This document shows, one piece after another, positions 34,833-44,337 of a DNA stretch of 64,000 bases (positions are counted from its first letter, which is position 1; every line of letters begins with the position of its first letter). Location of the stretch: contig CAKRHP010000001.1 in NCBI GenBank assembly GCA_934339135.1, positions 62,001 to 126,000 of the forward strand, read 5' to 3'. The notes beneath the pieces were generated by a model that ran no database searches, was not told the origin of the DNA, and saw only the letters and a program-made list of their open reading frames with translations. Origin of the DNA: an uncultured Lachnospiraceae bacterium (GTDB taxonomy: Bacteria > Bacillota > Clostridia > Lachnospirales > Lachnospiraceae). A program made the translations under genes and the position numbers.

Positions 34833-36206
34833 ATGAAAACACATAATAAAAAACGAAGTTCTTTTTCCGGCAAGATCGGTTTTGTCCTGTCAGCCGCCGG
34901 AGCATCCGTTGGTCTCGGAAATATCTGGAGATTTCCATATCTTGCCGCCAAATACGGTGGAGGAATCTTCCTGTTGATCTATATCCTGCTGGCTCTGACC
35001 TTTGGTTATACCATGATCATGGCGGAGACCTCTCTGGGCCGTATGACACATAAAAGTCCTGTGGGCGCTTTCCACAGCTTTGGCCGTTCCGGCTTGTTTT
35101 CCGCAGGCGGCTGGATCAATGCAGTCATCCCGCTTCTGATCGTCCCATATTACTCCGTGATCGGCGGCTGGGTCATCAAATACCTGCTGGAATACATCAA
35201 AGGAAACAGTGCAAAACTTGCCTCTGACAGCTACTTTTCCGGATTTATTTCCAACGGTACTTCCACAGAGCTTTGCTTCGTTGTATTTGCCCTGATCACC
35301 GTTGCCATAATTTATGCCGGTGTAAGAAACGGCATCGAACGTGTCTCCAAGTTTATGATGCCGATCCTGGTAGTTCTCTCTGTGATCATTACGATCTATT
35401 CTGTTACCAGACCGGGTGCATTAGAGGGTGTGAAATATTTTATTGTTCCAAATCTGAAGGACTTTTCCTGGATGACTGTGGTAGCTGCCATGGGACAGAT
35501 GTTTTACTCCCTCTCCATTGCCATGGGTATTCTGGTGACCTTTGGTTCCTATATGAAAAAGGATGTTTCCATCGAGGACTCCACACAGAATGTCGAGGTA
35601 TTTGATACCGCCATTGCGATCATGGCAGGTCTTATGATCATCCCTGCTGTCTTTGCGTTTTCCGGGGGCGATTCAGCCACGCTGCAGTCCGGTCCGGCAC
35701 TGATGTTTATCACAATCCCAAAAATGTTTAACAGCATGGGCTTTGGAACGGCTGTGGGTATTTTATTTTTTACCCTTGTACTATTTGCCGCTCTCACAAG
35801 CTCCATCGCTCTGACCGAGAGCTGTGTTTCCACCTTTGAGGATGAGCTTGGCTGGAACCGCCAGAAATCCACTCTCCTCGCCGGTGTCATTATCCTGATC
35901 CTTGGAACCCTTTCTTCTCTGGGATACGGTCCACTTGCCGGCATCCGGATCATCGGCATGCAGTTTCTGGATTTCTTTGATTTCCTGACCAACTCTGTGA
36001 TGATGCCGATCGCCGCATTTGCCACTTGTCTGCTTGTTTCCAGAGTGATTGGTGTGGACAAGATCGAAGAAGAAGTAACACAGGTCGGTATGCCATTCCG
36101 ACGCAAAAAGGTCTTTGTCTTCATGATCAAATATCTCTGCCCGCTCTTTACGGCGATCATCTTGATCAGCTCGGTAGCAAATGCTCTTGGATGGATCTCG
36201 ATTTAA
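34833..36206 (+). CDS. Sodium-dependent transporter, NSS family
   Basis: LeuT-like sodium-coupled symporter of amino acids or related amines, 457 residues with about 11-12 membrane segments. The first segment holds the NSS signature GASVGLGNIWRFPYLAAKYGGG. Segment 6 has the MGQMFYSLSIAMGILVTFGSYM stretch, and segment 8 has LTSSIALTESCVSTFEDE. ATG at 34833 has AAGGAGGA nine bases upstream. Carbonic anhydrase and a K+ channel follow at 28 and 19 bases, suggesting one operon. The substrate is not evident. Confidence 0.93.
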   Translation: MKTHNKKRSSFSGKIGFVLSAAGASVGLGNIWRFPYLAAKYGGGIFLLIYILLALTFGYTMIMAETSLGRMTHKSPVGAFHSFGRSGLFSAGGWINAVIPLLIVPYYSVIGGWVIKYLLEYIKGNSAKLASDSYFSGFISNGTSTELCFVVFALITVAIIYAGVRNGIERVSKFMMPILVVLSVIITIYSVTRPGALEGVKYFIVPNLKDFSWMTVVAAMGQMFYSLSIAMGILVTFGSYMKKDVSIEDSTQNVEVFDTAIAIMAGLMIIPAVFAFSGGDSATLQSGPALMFITIPKMFNSMGFGTAVGILFFTLVLFAALTSSIALTESCVSTFEDELGWNRQKSTLLAGVIILILGTLSSLGYGPLAGIRIIGMQFLDFFDFLTNSVMMPIAAFATCLLVSRVIGVDKIEEEVTQVGMPFRRKKVFVFMIKYLCPLFTAIILISSVANALGWISI

Positions 36207-36234
36207 CGAGGAAAGTTTGAGGAGGTAATATAAA

Positions 36235-36807
36235 ATGAATACAACATTACCGATAACTGCGAAAGAAGCCGTAGAAAAGCTGCTTTCCGGCAATAAACAA
36301 TACATTGACTCCAAATACGGAGCGGGCGATATTTCCAAAGAAAAAAGACGGCTGACCACTCTGCATGGTCAGTCCCCCTATGCGATCATTGTTACCTGCT
36401 CAGATTCCAGAGTCATTCCGGAACATATATTTTCTGCCGGGATCGGGGATCTTTTTGTGATCCGCCTGGCAGGAAATGTCATTGACGACCACCAGCTTGG
36501 AAGCATCGAATATGCCGCCGATCATCTGGGGTGCCGTCTGATCCTTGTGATGGGACATACCCATTGCGGTGCTGTGGATGCAGCGATGAATGGCAATCCG
36601 GAAAACTACATTAAATTTATTACCGATGAGATCCGTCTTGCTATCGGAGATGAGACGGACGCCACAAAGGCTTGTGAGCGAAATGTTGCCCACAGCATCC
36701 GGATCATTGAGGACAGCCTTGAGATCCATCATATGGAGGAGGATACCGGACTTCGCGTTATGGGTGCCATCTATGATATTGAATCCGGCGAGGTACGGTT
36801 CTTGTAA
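36235..36807 (+). CDS. Beta-class carbonic anhydrase
   Basis: Interconverts CO2 and bicarbonate. The 190-residue cytoplasmic protein has zinc ligands Cys55 and Asp57 in CSDSRV, and His108 and Cys111 in GHTHCG, plus the FVIRLAGNVIDDHQLGSIEYA core of the beta class. GAGGAGG precedes the ATG. It lies between the Na+ transporter and the K+ channel genes, which suggests a role in bicarbonate or pH homeostasis; that is inference. Confidence 0.95.
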   Translation: MNTTLPITAKEAVEKLLSGNKQYIDSKYGAGDISKEKRRLTTLHGQSPYAIIVTCSDSRVIPEHIFSAGIGDLFVIRLAGNVIDDHQLGSIEYAADHLGCRLILVMGHTHCGAVDAAMNGNPENYIKFITDEIRLAIGDETDATKACERNVAHSIRIIEDSLEIHHMEEDTGLRVMGAIYDIESGEVRFL

Positions 36808-36826
36808 TGACGGGAAGGATTAACTT

Positions 36827-37768
36827 ATGAAAGAGAAGTTATTTAACATCATACAGATCGGCGACCGGAGCAATGAGATCAGCCGTTTTTTTGATATCTT
36901 TATCACCGTGACAATCTTTGCCAATATTATTGTCACCTTCATGGAGACCTTTGAAGAGCTGGCATTTCTGTCTACATGGTTTCGCGTCATCGAAGTAATC
37001 ACCATCTCCATCTTCTGTGTGGAATATATTTTCCGCATCTGGACTGCCGGATATCTCTACCCGGAAATGTCCCTCTGCCGTGCAAGACTTCGTTTTCTGA
37101 TCTCCTTTGACGGCATTATCGACTTGCTGACCATTGTACCGGCATCCTTTCTATCGGGCTTTGTAATCTTTCGTATGCTCCGTGTGGCACGGATCTTTCA
37201 TTTGTTCCGTCTCAATGCAAAGTACGATTCCTTTAATGTGATCACAACGGTTCTCTATGAAAAAAAGAACCAGATCATTTCCTCTCTGTTTATTGTACTG
37301 GTTCTGATGCTTGCAAGCAGTCTTTGTATGTACAGCGTGGAGCACAATGCCCAACCGGACGTCTTTCAAAATGCATTCAGCGGGCTCTGGTGGAGCATGT
37401 CCACTCTGCTCACCGTGGGATACGGAGATATTTACCCCATTACACCCCTGGGCAGGATCATGGCGATCGTGATCGCCTATCTTGGTGTGGGAGCCGTTGC
37501 GATCCCCACCGGTATCATCAGTGCCGGTTTCGTGGAGCAGTATCAGCGGAAAAGCACGCTGTCCAATTTTCGAAATGCGGATATTAAAGAAATTGCAGAA
37601 ATATTTGTAGATAAGCAATATGCCGGAAAGACCATTGAAGAGATCGAAGAGAATGATCAGGCAACGATCTACCTGATCCTGCGGGACGACCTGTCCATCC
37701 TTCCCCAGAAGGATACGGTTTTAAAGCTCAATGATATTATTGTGGTCAGAAGCACAGAAGAGACGTAA
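36827..37768 (+). CDS. Voltage-gated potassium channel with TrkA-C-like domain
   Basis: Six-segment K+ channel subunit of 313 residues. The S4-like segment RMLRVARIFHLFRLNAK has spaced arginines (116, 119, 122, 128), and the selectivity filter is TVGYGD (196-201). A cytoplasmic TrkA-C-type domain follows (about 245-310, ending in LKLNDIIVVRST), unlike simple KvAP-like channels, and may bind a nucleotide or other ligand. GGAAGGA lies before the ATG. It is the third gene of the transporter unit. No terminator is visible before the convergent gene at 37821. Confidence 0.9.
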   Translation: MKEKLFNIIQIGDRSNEISRFFDIFITVTIFANIIVTFMETFEELAFLSTWFRVIEVITISIFCVEYIFRIWTAGYLYPEMSLCRARLRFLISFDGIIDLLTIVPASFLSGFVIFRMLRVARIFHLFRLNAKYDSFNVITTVLYEKKNQIISSLFIVLVLMLASSLCMYSVEHNAQPDVFQNAFSGLWWSMSTLLTVGYGDIYPITPLGRIMAIVIAYLGVGAVAIPTGIISAGFVEQYQRKSTLSNFRNADIKEIAEIFVDKQYAGKTIEEIEENDQATIYLILRDDLSILPQKDTVLKLNDIIVVRSTEET

Positions 37769-37820
37769 ATTTGCGTCAATAATTTCAAATCTTCATCCGG
37801 AATATAAAATGCAATGTCTG

Positions 37821-38495
37821 TTATCTCAGCCCCTTCAGATACCCCTTCTGCTCCGGTGTGATCCGGTAACTTTCCACCGCCTTCTGAATGGTTTTGCGAT
37901 GCACCCATGGTGACAATCTGCGCTCCTCCAGATAAGGGATCACCGCATCCCACTGCTTTGCAAGGGCGGTTGCCAGATACCAGGCGATCATCATATTGAC
38001 ATAATATTCCTCAGAGCTCACTCCGGTCACCCATTCCAAGTATTCCGGCCGGAAATCCTCATCCAGATAGAGTCTCATGAGAACCCCTATCCCGTAACGG
38101 ATCGTATAAGTTTCCTCGGAAGCGATCCAGCTTCTGATATGCTTTAACAGCTCCTGCTTATGCTTTTCAAAGCATTTCGGAAGCGGCAGATCACAGGTTG
38201 CCCAGTTATCTATATACGGCAGAAATTTTTCGATCTGCTTCAGACATTTTCCAAAATCCTTCATCGGAGTAAGCAGCATCATATGAAGATTATTTTCCTC
38301 ATAATAATCGTGCGGCAGCTCCCTCAGAAAGTCTTCTGCCTCCGGTGTTTTCCCAAATTCCTTTGCAAACCGGCGAAGCATGGGAGTCCGTATTCCTATA
38401 ACACGATCCTTCTCAATATCCGGGATCAGCTTGCTGTGAAAATCCCGGTACTTTGTATCCTGTAACTCAAATAATCTTTCCTGTAATGAAGTCAT
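37821..38495 (-). CDS. DNA alkylation repair protein, AlkD family
   Basis: HEAT-like-repeat DNA glycosylase family that excises bulky or cationic alkylated bases. The 224-residue protein is all-helical. Visible motifs are RTPMLRRFAKEFG, LPHDYYEENNLHMMLL, the DNWATCDLPLPKCF stretch with the conserved Trp-Asp region, and YYVNMMIAWYLATALAKQWD. ATG at 38495 follows GGGAGAAG by four bases. It converges with the K+ channel gene. Confidence 0.9.
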   Translation of the reverse strand: MTSLQERLFELQDTKYRDFHSKLIPDIEKDRVIGIRTPMLRRFAKEFGKTPEAEDFLRELPHDYYEENNLHMMLLTPMKDFGKCLKQIEKFLPYIDNWATCDLPLPKCFEKHKQELLKHIRSWIASEETYTIRYGIGVLMRLYLDEDFRPEYLEWVTGVSSEEYYVNMMIAWYLATALAKQWDAVIPYLEERRLSPWVHRKTIQKAVESYRITPEQKGYLKGLR

Positions 38496-38601
38496 ATATC
38501 TTCTCCCAATCGTAATCTCCGGTAATACACGTTCTGGTCCGTGAAGCATTATACTTCCCGTCAATCCATATCACTCTCTGCAAATGCTTTTCATACCTTA
38601 C

Positions 38602-39633
38602 TTACACAATCGCCTTGGGCAGATACTGCCGCAAATGCTTCCATGCGTTGTCTGCTGCCACCGCAAAGGCAAAGGTGACCAGAAAAATTCCAATGGTATA
38701 AAAAGGGATCCCGATCCATCCCGGCAGATCTAACGGCTCCATTTCCTCCTTCACAATGTCCAGAAAAATAATGTGTGACAGATAGATCGTAAAGGAATGT
38801 CTGGAGATCATCTGCATCAATGATTTCTGTGCCTCCGTGAAACGAATCCTGCCATGTTCCACGATCCCGGCAAAGACACCAAGGGAACATATGGCGATCA
38901 GAGGATTCCGATACTGGAAAAAGATTTCTTCATGACTGCCGGACACCCAGGTTCCCCAGCATGTCAATCCTATATTAATAATTCCGGCTGCAATCGCAAT
39001 CGTAAAACATAGTTTGCTGCCAAGTTGATTCTCCTCCGACAAATACCGTATAATATATCCCATCACAAAATATCCCAGATAGCTGGAATTTCCAACCATC
39101 GGTACCGGATATGTAAATTCCATATCTGCCAGTGCCAGCACATAATATAATGTCAGAAAAAAGACCCAGAGCACGACAAAATATTCCGTCAACCGCCGTG
39201 ACATTTTTTTAAATAAAAGCTGAAAAAACGGAAGTGCAATATACATGCCAAGGATCGCATATAAAAACCACAAATGCTTTTTGATGGGTTCCTCAAAAAG
39301 AGTGGCAAAATCATACCGGTCATTCCAGAACACAATGTTCCAAATGTAGTACAGCACACTCCAGAATACCAGTACCAGAAGTGTATGAAGAACCCGGTGT
39401 ACGCTTTTGCGGAGGCTGACATTTTCCTCCAGCAAAAGATAACCGCTGATCATAAAAAAGACCGGAACCGCAATACGGCTGAAACAGTTGGTGATCAGCG
39501 AAAATAAATATGTCCCGCCGGAAACCTCTCTGTATGCCCGGCTATACACATTTGATACGTGAATACATACCACTAAGATACAGGAAATGACCCGCAATAA
39601 TTCAATATTATAATTTCTCTCGCGGCTCACCAT
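38602..39633 (-). CDS. Membrane acyltransferase, OafA/WecH family
   Basis: Acyltransferase-3-type integral membrane enzyme, 343 residues with about ten membrane segments, expected to O-acylate a cell-surface glycan. The family motif is the N-terminal NYNIELLRVISCILVVCIHVSN with the conserved Arg and His, and later the FMISGYLLL stretch. The second ATG at 39633 is preferred because GAGGAG lies six bases before it but abuts the first. The acceptor is unknown. Confidence 0.88.
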   Translation of the reverse strand: MVSRERNYNIELLRVISCILVVCIHVSNVYSRAYREVSGGTYLFSLITNCFSRIAVPVFFMISGYLLLEENVSLRKSVHRVLHTLLVLVFWSVLYYIWNIVFWNDRYDFATLFEEPIKKHLWFLYAILGMYIALPFFQLLFKKMSRRLTEYFVVLWVFFLTLYYVLALADMEFTYPVPMVGNSSYLGYFVMGYIIRYLSEENQLGSKLCFTIAIAAGIINIGLTCWGTWVSGSHEEIFFQYRNPLIAICSLGVFAGIVEHGRIRFTEAQKSLMQMISRHSFTIYLSHIIFLDIVKEEMEPLDLPGWIGIPFYTIGIFLVTFAFAVAADNAWKHLRQYLPKAIV

Positions 39634-39660
39634 GAACATCTCCTCTCACCTGAATAAAAA

Positions 39661-40983
39661 TCACAGGAATATTTTGTATTTTTCATCTCCACACCGGCAG
39701 ATCCTCGTACTGTAAAACTCCCGGATCGCATGGATCAGATAAGCGGTATCTTTCACCCCCGCCGTCTCATATGGGGAATGCATCGCAAGCTGTGCCAGAC
39801 CGATATCCACCATATTAATAGATACCTGATGACTTGCAATATTGCCAAGAGTAGATCCTCCCGGCACATCCGATCGATTGACATAGCTCTGTACCGGTAT
39901 CTCTGCTCTACGGCAGATTTCCTGAAAAACAGCGGCCGAAACCGCATCTGTAGTATATCTCTGATTGGCATTGTACTTGATCACAATGCCTTCATTCATA
40001 TACGGCCGGTTCGTTGGATCCGCCTTATCCATGTGATTTGGATGAGCGGCATGTGCATTATCCGCAGAGATCATAAAGCTCTCTGCAAGCATCCTCCGGA
40101 AATCCTCTGCGTCTTTGCCAAGACTATCAGCGATCCGGGTCAATGTATCCTTTAAGAAACCGGAAGCTGCTCCCTGCTTGGTACCGCTTCCTACCTCCTC
40201 ATTATCAAACACACTGCAGACACTAATGCTGTCCCTGTGACCACCTTCCAGTAAAGCCCTGACCGAAGCATAAGCACACTGTACATCATCCAGATGCGGA
40301 CTGGAAATATACTCTCCGTGAGCTCCCCAGATGGTTCCCGGCATCCGGGGATACAGGAAAAGATCTGTCGAAAGCAGATCCTTTTCCTCAACCCCCGCCT
40401 GCTCTGCCACCATAGCACCAAAAGTTCCCTCTGCCGTTTCATCTCCCCAGAGCGGAATCATATCTTTCTGGGCATTGTAAGTATACCCGTCATTTAAGCT
40501 GCGATCCATATGGATCGCCAGATTGGGAAACATCACCAGGTCACGGTCAAAATTGATTCTTCTCGTCTCGATCCCCTGATCCGTGCGCACCACGACTCTT
40601 CCGGCGATGGAAAGAGGTCTGTCAAACCACGGGGCACAAAGCATACCGCCGTATTTCTCCGCATTCAGTTCAATATAATGGCCTGCCACCTTCATTTCCG
40701 GATTCTCCTTGATCTTAAAGCTTGGAGAATCACTGTGGCTTGCGACAATCTGGAAGTTTCCGGCCCTCCCCTTCGGAATCCGGAAGCCGATCAGGGAAGA
40801 TTCATTTCTCATCACATAGTAGTCCCTGCCCGCCTTCAACTCCCACCGTTCATTTTCATATAAGCGTTGAAACCCGCTTTCTTCCAGCATCTGCGCTAAC
40901 CCTGCAACTACATGATAACAGCTTGGGTGCGCCTGAATAAATGCCATCATTTCCCGGGATATTTTCTGATCCATATCCTGCAT
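39661..40983 (-). CDS. M18-family aminopeptidase
   Basis: Dodecameric metallo-aminopeptidase of the M18 (aspartyl aminopeptidase-like) family, 440 residues, cytoplasmic. Metal-site motifs are VASHSDSPSFKIK near the N-terminus, FDNEEVGSGTKQGA in the middle, SADNAHAAHPNHMDKAD, and VDIGLAQLAMHSPYE near the end. GGAGGAAC precedes the ATG by seven bases. It would release N-terminal acidic or other residues in peptide turnover. Neighbours give no specific clue. Confidence 0.95.
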   Translation of the reverse strand: MQDMDQKISREMMAFIQAHPSCYHVVAGLAQMLEESGFQRLYENERWELKAGRDYYVMRNESSLIGFRIPKGRAGNFQIVASHSDSPSFKIKENPEMKVAGHYIELNAEKYGGMLCAPWFDRPLSIAGRVVVRTDQGIETRRINFDRDLVMFPNLAIHMDRSLNDGYTYNAQKDMIPLWGDETAEGTFGAMVAEQAGVEEKDLLSTDLFLYPRMPGTIWGAHGEYISSPHLDDVQCAYASVRALLEGGHRDSISVCSVFDNEEVGSGTKQGAASGFLKDTLTRIADSLGKDAEDFRRMLAESFMISADNAHAAHPNHMDKADPTNRPYMNEGIVIKYNANQRYTTDAVSAAVFQEICRRAEIPVQSYVNRSDVPGGSTLGNIASHQVSINMVDIGLAQLAMHSPYETAGVKDTAYLIHAIREFYSTRICRCGDEKYKIFL

Positions 40984-41013
40984 ATCCGTTCCTCCATCAT
41001 CTTCTGATTTAGA

Positions 41014-41712
41014 TCAAAACAGGTCATCCTGCATCCTATAATGCTCCATCAGATCCATGGCAGCCCGCAGACTTCCCGCCTGGTTAAAGCCCTTCGGGTA
41101 GGCAATGCCATCGTCCATTGCCTTCTTTAAGGTCTCCTCAAAGCAGGCTTTTCCATACCTCTGAATAAATATAGCAGAAACCTTTGCGATATATTCCGTC
41201 TGTATATTGTAATAGCCCTTACTGCATGCCGGCAGATCAAAGCACTGATAACAGCCCTCCAATCCCCGTTGTTTGGAGCAGACCACATTCTCACACTGAC
41301 CGTCCGGAAATAAGGTTCCAAAGGAACAACAGGCATAATCACTCCGGCATCCGCCACACCACTGGCTCTGCAGACAGTGGGTGCAATGCTGTCCGCACCT
41401 GGCAATGGGATCTGTCCCTGCCTTGGCTCGCTGTACCAGATATTCTTTCATCTGGCGGCACCGTTCAATTCTTGCCCCCTTCGGATCATCCCCCTCCTGA
41501 TCATCGTAGGAATAACGGTGAAGCATCTCGCAACAGAAGTCCTTGCATTCGCCACAAAAATCCACTCTTTTTTTGCGGGCACAAGCAGCCAGTTCACATG
41601 GACCGTAAAAAGGATTTCCGCCGGTAGCAACACATCCCCCGCAGTGAAACTCTTCCCGATATTCACATTCTTCGCAGCTAAGACCGCAGTAAGAATCCAT
41701 TCCTTTGTACAT
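41014..41712 (-). CDS. Cysteine-rich DUF3795-like protein
   Basis: A 232-residue protein with some two dozen cysteines in its first 170 residues, arranged as repeated CxxC and CGxC units: CGLSCEECEYREEFHCGGC, FCGECKDFCCEM, CGQHCTHCLQSQWCGGC, CYQCFDLPAC. This fits a tandem DUF3795-type metal-binding region followed by a helical tail. ATG at 41712 is preferred, with AAGG upstream. No function is established; metal or Fe-S binding is likely. Confidence 0.75.
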   Translation of the reverse strand: MYKGMDSYCGLSCEECEYREEFHCGGCVATGGNPFYGPCELAACARKKRVDFCGECKDFCCEMLHRYSYDDQEGDDPKGARIERCRQMKEYLVQRAKAGTDPIARCGQHCTHCLQSQWCGGCRSDYACCSFGTLFPDGQCENVVCSKQRGLEGCYQCFDLPACSKGYYNIQTEYIAKVSAIFIQRYGKACFEETLKKAMDDGIAYPKGFNQAGSLRAAMDLMEHYRMQDDLF

Positions 41713-41755
41713 TCCAAACACCCTTACTTTCTCTCATAGTTATATCTTTATATTG

Positions 41756-42592
41756 TCAGAAGCTGTGGCCTCCGCCTCCTCCGGAGCTTCCTCCACCACC
41801 TCCAGAGCTTCCTCCCCCTCCAGATCCTGAGGAACTTTGCGGACTATATGTTTCCGTCTGCCTTTCAAACTGCACATCAGCATGATTTATCCGCTGGGTG
41901 GCTGCAATAGATGCCAGCATTTCTGCCTCAGAAGGACTCTTAGCCCTAGAGAATAATTTCACCAGAAAATAATTGATCAAAATAGCCAGAGCCGCTGCCA
42001 GAAAGATGTTACTTGCGTATTTCATAGGCTGTGCAATCTTTCTTCCCTCCAGCAGAGTAAGCTCCGAATCAAAGACCTCCTTGGCACAACGGTAATAATC
42101 GGCATCAGACGCATATTTATAAACCTTATCCGTAATGGTATTGGCATAGGCATTGGTAATGGTCTTGTAGATCACACCATTGCTGTAAATATAAATGTTG
42201 CGCTGTTTCATATCGATCAGAAAGATCGTGCCGCTCTCCTCTGCACTGCTCTGTTTCCACAGATACTTGTCATAAAGATCATGGGCCAGCGCTGACGTGG
42301 AACGATACTCAAAATTAGTCGTAAAAAATCCCGCCGATCCATACTTTGTCAAACTCTTCATGTCCTTCGCCAGTGCCTGAAGCTGACTGTCCTCCAGCAG
42401 AGACGCATCATCGTGGATCTCTACCTTATACCCCGTCGTCCCATCGGTATAAACCGTTCCATCCGGACGTTCCAGTATATCCTCAGCCATTACAGGTGAT
42501 GACACAAGCAACAGGCAAAATACCGCCAGCAGGCATACAGAAAGAAGTCCTGAAACATTTTTTAATAGTGATATCTTATTATGCACGGTCAT
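41756..42592 (-). CDS. TPM-domain membrane protein with Gly-rich tail
   Basis: Surface protein of 278 residues. A signal peptide or anchor (about 12-37, ending VMAED) precedes a TPM (YgcG/TLP18-like) domain (about 50-175, with AKDMKSLTKYGSAGFFTTN and GTIFLIDMKQRNIYIYSNG). A membrane segment (about 193-212) and a Ser/Gly tail of GGGGSS units ending GHSF follow, as in YgcG-type proteins. The start overlaps the upstream gene by 14 bases; GTG at 42586 is an alternative with better spacing to AAGGAGG. It is encoded with the zinc-ribbon membrane protein, probably acting together; function unknown. Confidence 0.82.
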   Translation of the reverse strand: MTVHNKISLLKNVSGLLSVCLLAVFCLLLVSSPVMAEDILERPDGTVYTDGTTGYKVEIHDDASLLEDSQLQALAKDMKSLTKYGSAGFFTTNFEYRSTSALAHDLYDKYLWKQSSAEESGTIFLIDMKQRNIYIYSNGVIYKTITNAYANTITDKVYKYASDADYYRCAKEVFDSELTLLEGRKIAQPMKYASNIFLAAALAILINYFLVKLFSRAKSPSEAEMLASIAATQRINHADVQFERQTETYSPQSSSGSGGGGSSGGGGGSSGGGGGHSF

Positions 42593-44273
42593 CACCTCCT
42601 TTATAGTGAAACTGCGGCAATGGCCGGGTTGCAAACAAGTTATAGCACCGGATCAGATCCACAAGTGCAATGAGCATAGTGATCAGCAATATACCGGCAC
42701 ATCCATAATAATAGATATCACTGACCGGATTGATCAATGCAACGGCAACCGACAGGATCGTCGGGAGCAGGATCCATGTCAGCCCCATCCCATGTCCTTT
42801 TCTCGCCTCAATGTCATCCATACGGGACCATGCTCTGAACCAGAATACAATGACTGCCACTGCTGACAACACTACGGTGATCCTTGTAAAATACTGCTCC
42901 AGCACTCCTCCGGTGATCAAACCTCCGGCTACAAGAACCACCATAATGATGGTATCAAACATCCGCATTGCCATACGGGGATCTGTCAGCTCGACTACAC
43001 TGCTTTCCGTTGTTATCACTACTTTTCTAGTGTCTTTTTTCTTTTCGTCCTCAACAGCAGCCGCCAATTGGGCGTCCGACTTCGGTGCAAGATCCTCTCC
43101 TCCCGGTGCTTTTTTGTGACTTTCCCGTTGTCTTCGCCTCTTTATCGCAATGGCTCCCTTGTCATTCTCTTTGCCTTCTTGTGCTGCAATATCATCGATC
43201 TGCTCATAATAGACAAAAGATATCACTGCCGCGATCATGGTAACGATTCCCAGAAGAATGCCCGGTATCACAGTGAAAAAGCGGTTTAACAACAGGAAGA
43301 TCGGGATGGTCAGAATTGCAGATGCTCCTAAATACTTCGGCACATCCACCGGAAGATCTGCAACTACTTTTCCTGTCTGGCCATTCACTGTGGCATAAGC
43401 CACACGATTGTTGTTTTTGTATGCCATAAACCACACCGGGAACATGGCTCCATTTACCTGATCCACGGTAGAGTGAAGTTTCCACTGAAGCATCTTTCCC
43501 TGCTCCTCGATGGAATATTTCCGCAGATTTGGATACTGTTCAATAAACTTCTGTGTCTCTCCCAGAGCAAACTCCTCTGCTTCTCCGGCATAAAGAGAAT
43601 GGTCTACATCCGCACTGTCCGCATAAAATCCACTGAGATACGCCGGCGTAAACTCTTTCATTTCCCTGGTATCAAAAGGAGCCAGGTTTCCACTGATCGT
43701 GTCGGAAAAGGACGAGGAAGCGTCATACGCAATCCCGTCATAATCAGCATCCAGATCCAGATTCAGGTTATAATAACTGGTAATTATGTAATCACCTTTT
43801 CGTTTCTCTGTGGTTCCCTTGAGCTGTATATCTGCACCACCCTGCTGTACATCATAGATCCAATACGGCATATAGATCCCGCGGAATTCATTAATATGCT
43901 TCTCGCTTTTGAGCTCCTTCGGCGCAAATACCGCTTTTCCCATCATGTTCATATAGGCCTTCTTACACTGCTCCTTCGTCTTACCAAACGGAATGATATA
44001 CTTCGGTCTGTGTTCCTTCTGCAGACGGCTTTCCAATACCGCAGAGGAACCACAGAAGGTGCAAAAACCTGCTGCGGTATTATCCGTACTGTAAATCTCA
44101 CCGCCGCACTGCGGGCACCGAAATACCGTTACTTCGTATTCCTCCTGCTCCTGCGCTCCGTTTTTATCTGAAACTTCATAGGGATCAAACTTGGAATCGC
44201 AGCTGGCACATGACATCATTTTGGACGGAATATCATATCGCAGATTTCCACCACAATTAGGACATTCGTACAT
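42579..44273 (-). CDS. Zinc-ribbon membrane protein
   Basis: Protein of 564 residues. Two N-terminal zinc ribbons occupy residues 1-85: CPNCGG...CASC and CPQCGG...CTFCG. A beta-rich middle part (about 90-330) contains YIIPFGKTKEQCKKAY and YMPYWIYDV. Two hydrophobic hairpins follow (about 340-370 and 450-540) separated by a charged loop. This is the TFIIB-type zinc-ribbon membrane family common in Clostridia. AAGGAGG precedes the ATG. The next gene, a TPM protein, overlaps its end, so they are likely partners. Biochemical role unknown. Confidence 0.75.
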   Translation of the reverse strand: MYECPNCGGNLRYDIPSKMMSCASCDSKFDPYEVSDKNGAQEQEEYEVTVFRCPQCGGEIYSTDNTAAGFCTFCGSSAVLESRLQKEHRPKYIIPFGKTKEQCKKAYMNMMGKAVFAPKELKSEKHINEFRGIYMPYWIYDVQQGGADIQLKGTTEKRKGDYIITSYYNLNLDLDADYDGIAYDASSSFSDTISGNLAPFDTREMKEFTPAYLSGFYADSADVDHSLYAGEAEEFALGETQKFIEQYPNLRKYSIEEQGKMLQWKLHSTVDQVNGAMFPVWFMAYKNNNRVAYATVNGQTGKVVADLPVDVPKYLGASAILTIPIFLLLNRFFTVIPGILLGIVTMIAAVISFVYYEQIDDIAAQEGKENDKGAIAIKRRRQRESHKKAPGGEDLAPKSDAQLAAAVEDEKKKDTRKVVITTESSVVELTDPRMAMRMFDTIIMVVLVAGGLITGGVLEQYFTRITVVLSAVAVIVFWFRAWSRMDDIEARKGHGMGLTWILLPTILSVAVALINPVSDIYYYGCAGILLITMLIALVDLIRCYNLFATRPLPQFHYKGGDDRA

Positions 44274-44337
44274 ACCTTACCTCCTTTTAGTCAATATATT
44301 GAATCCGCTTCTTTGCAATCTGCTTGGGACCCTTGCA

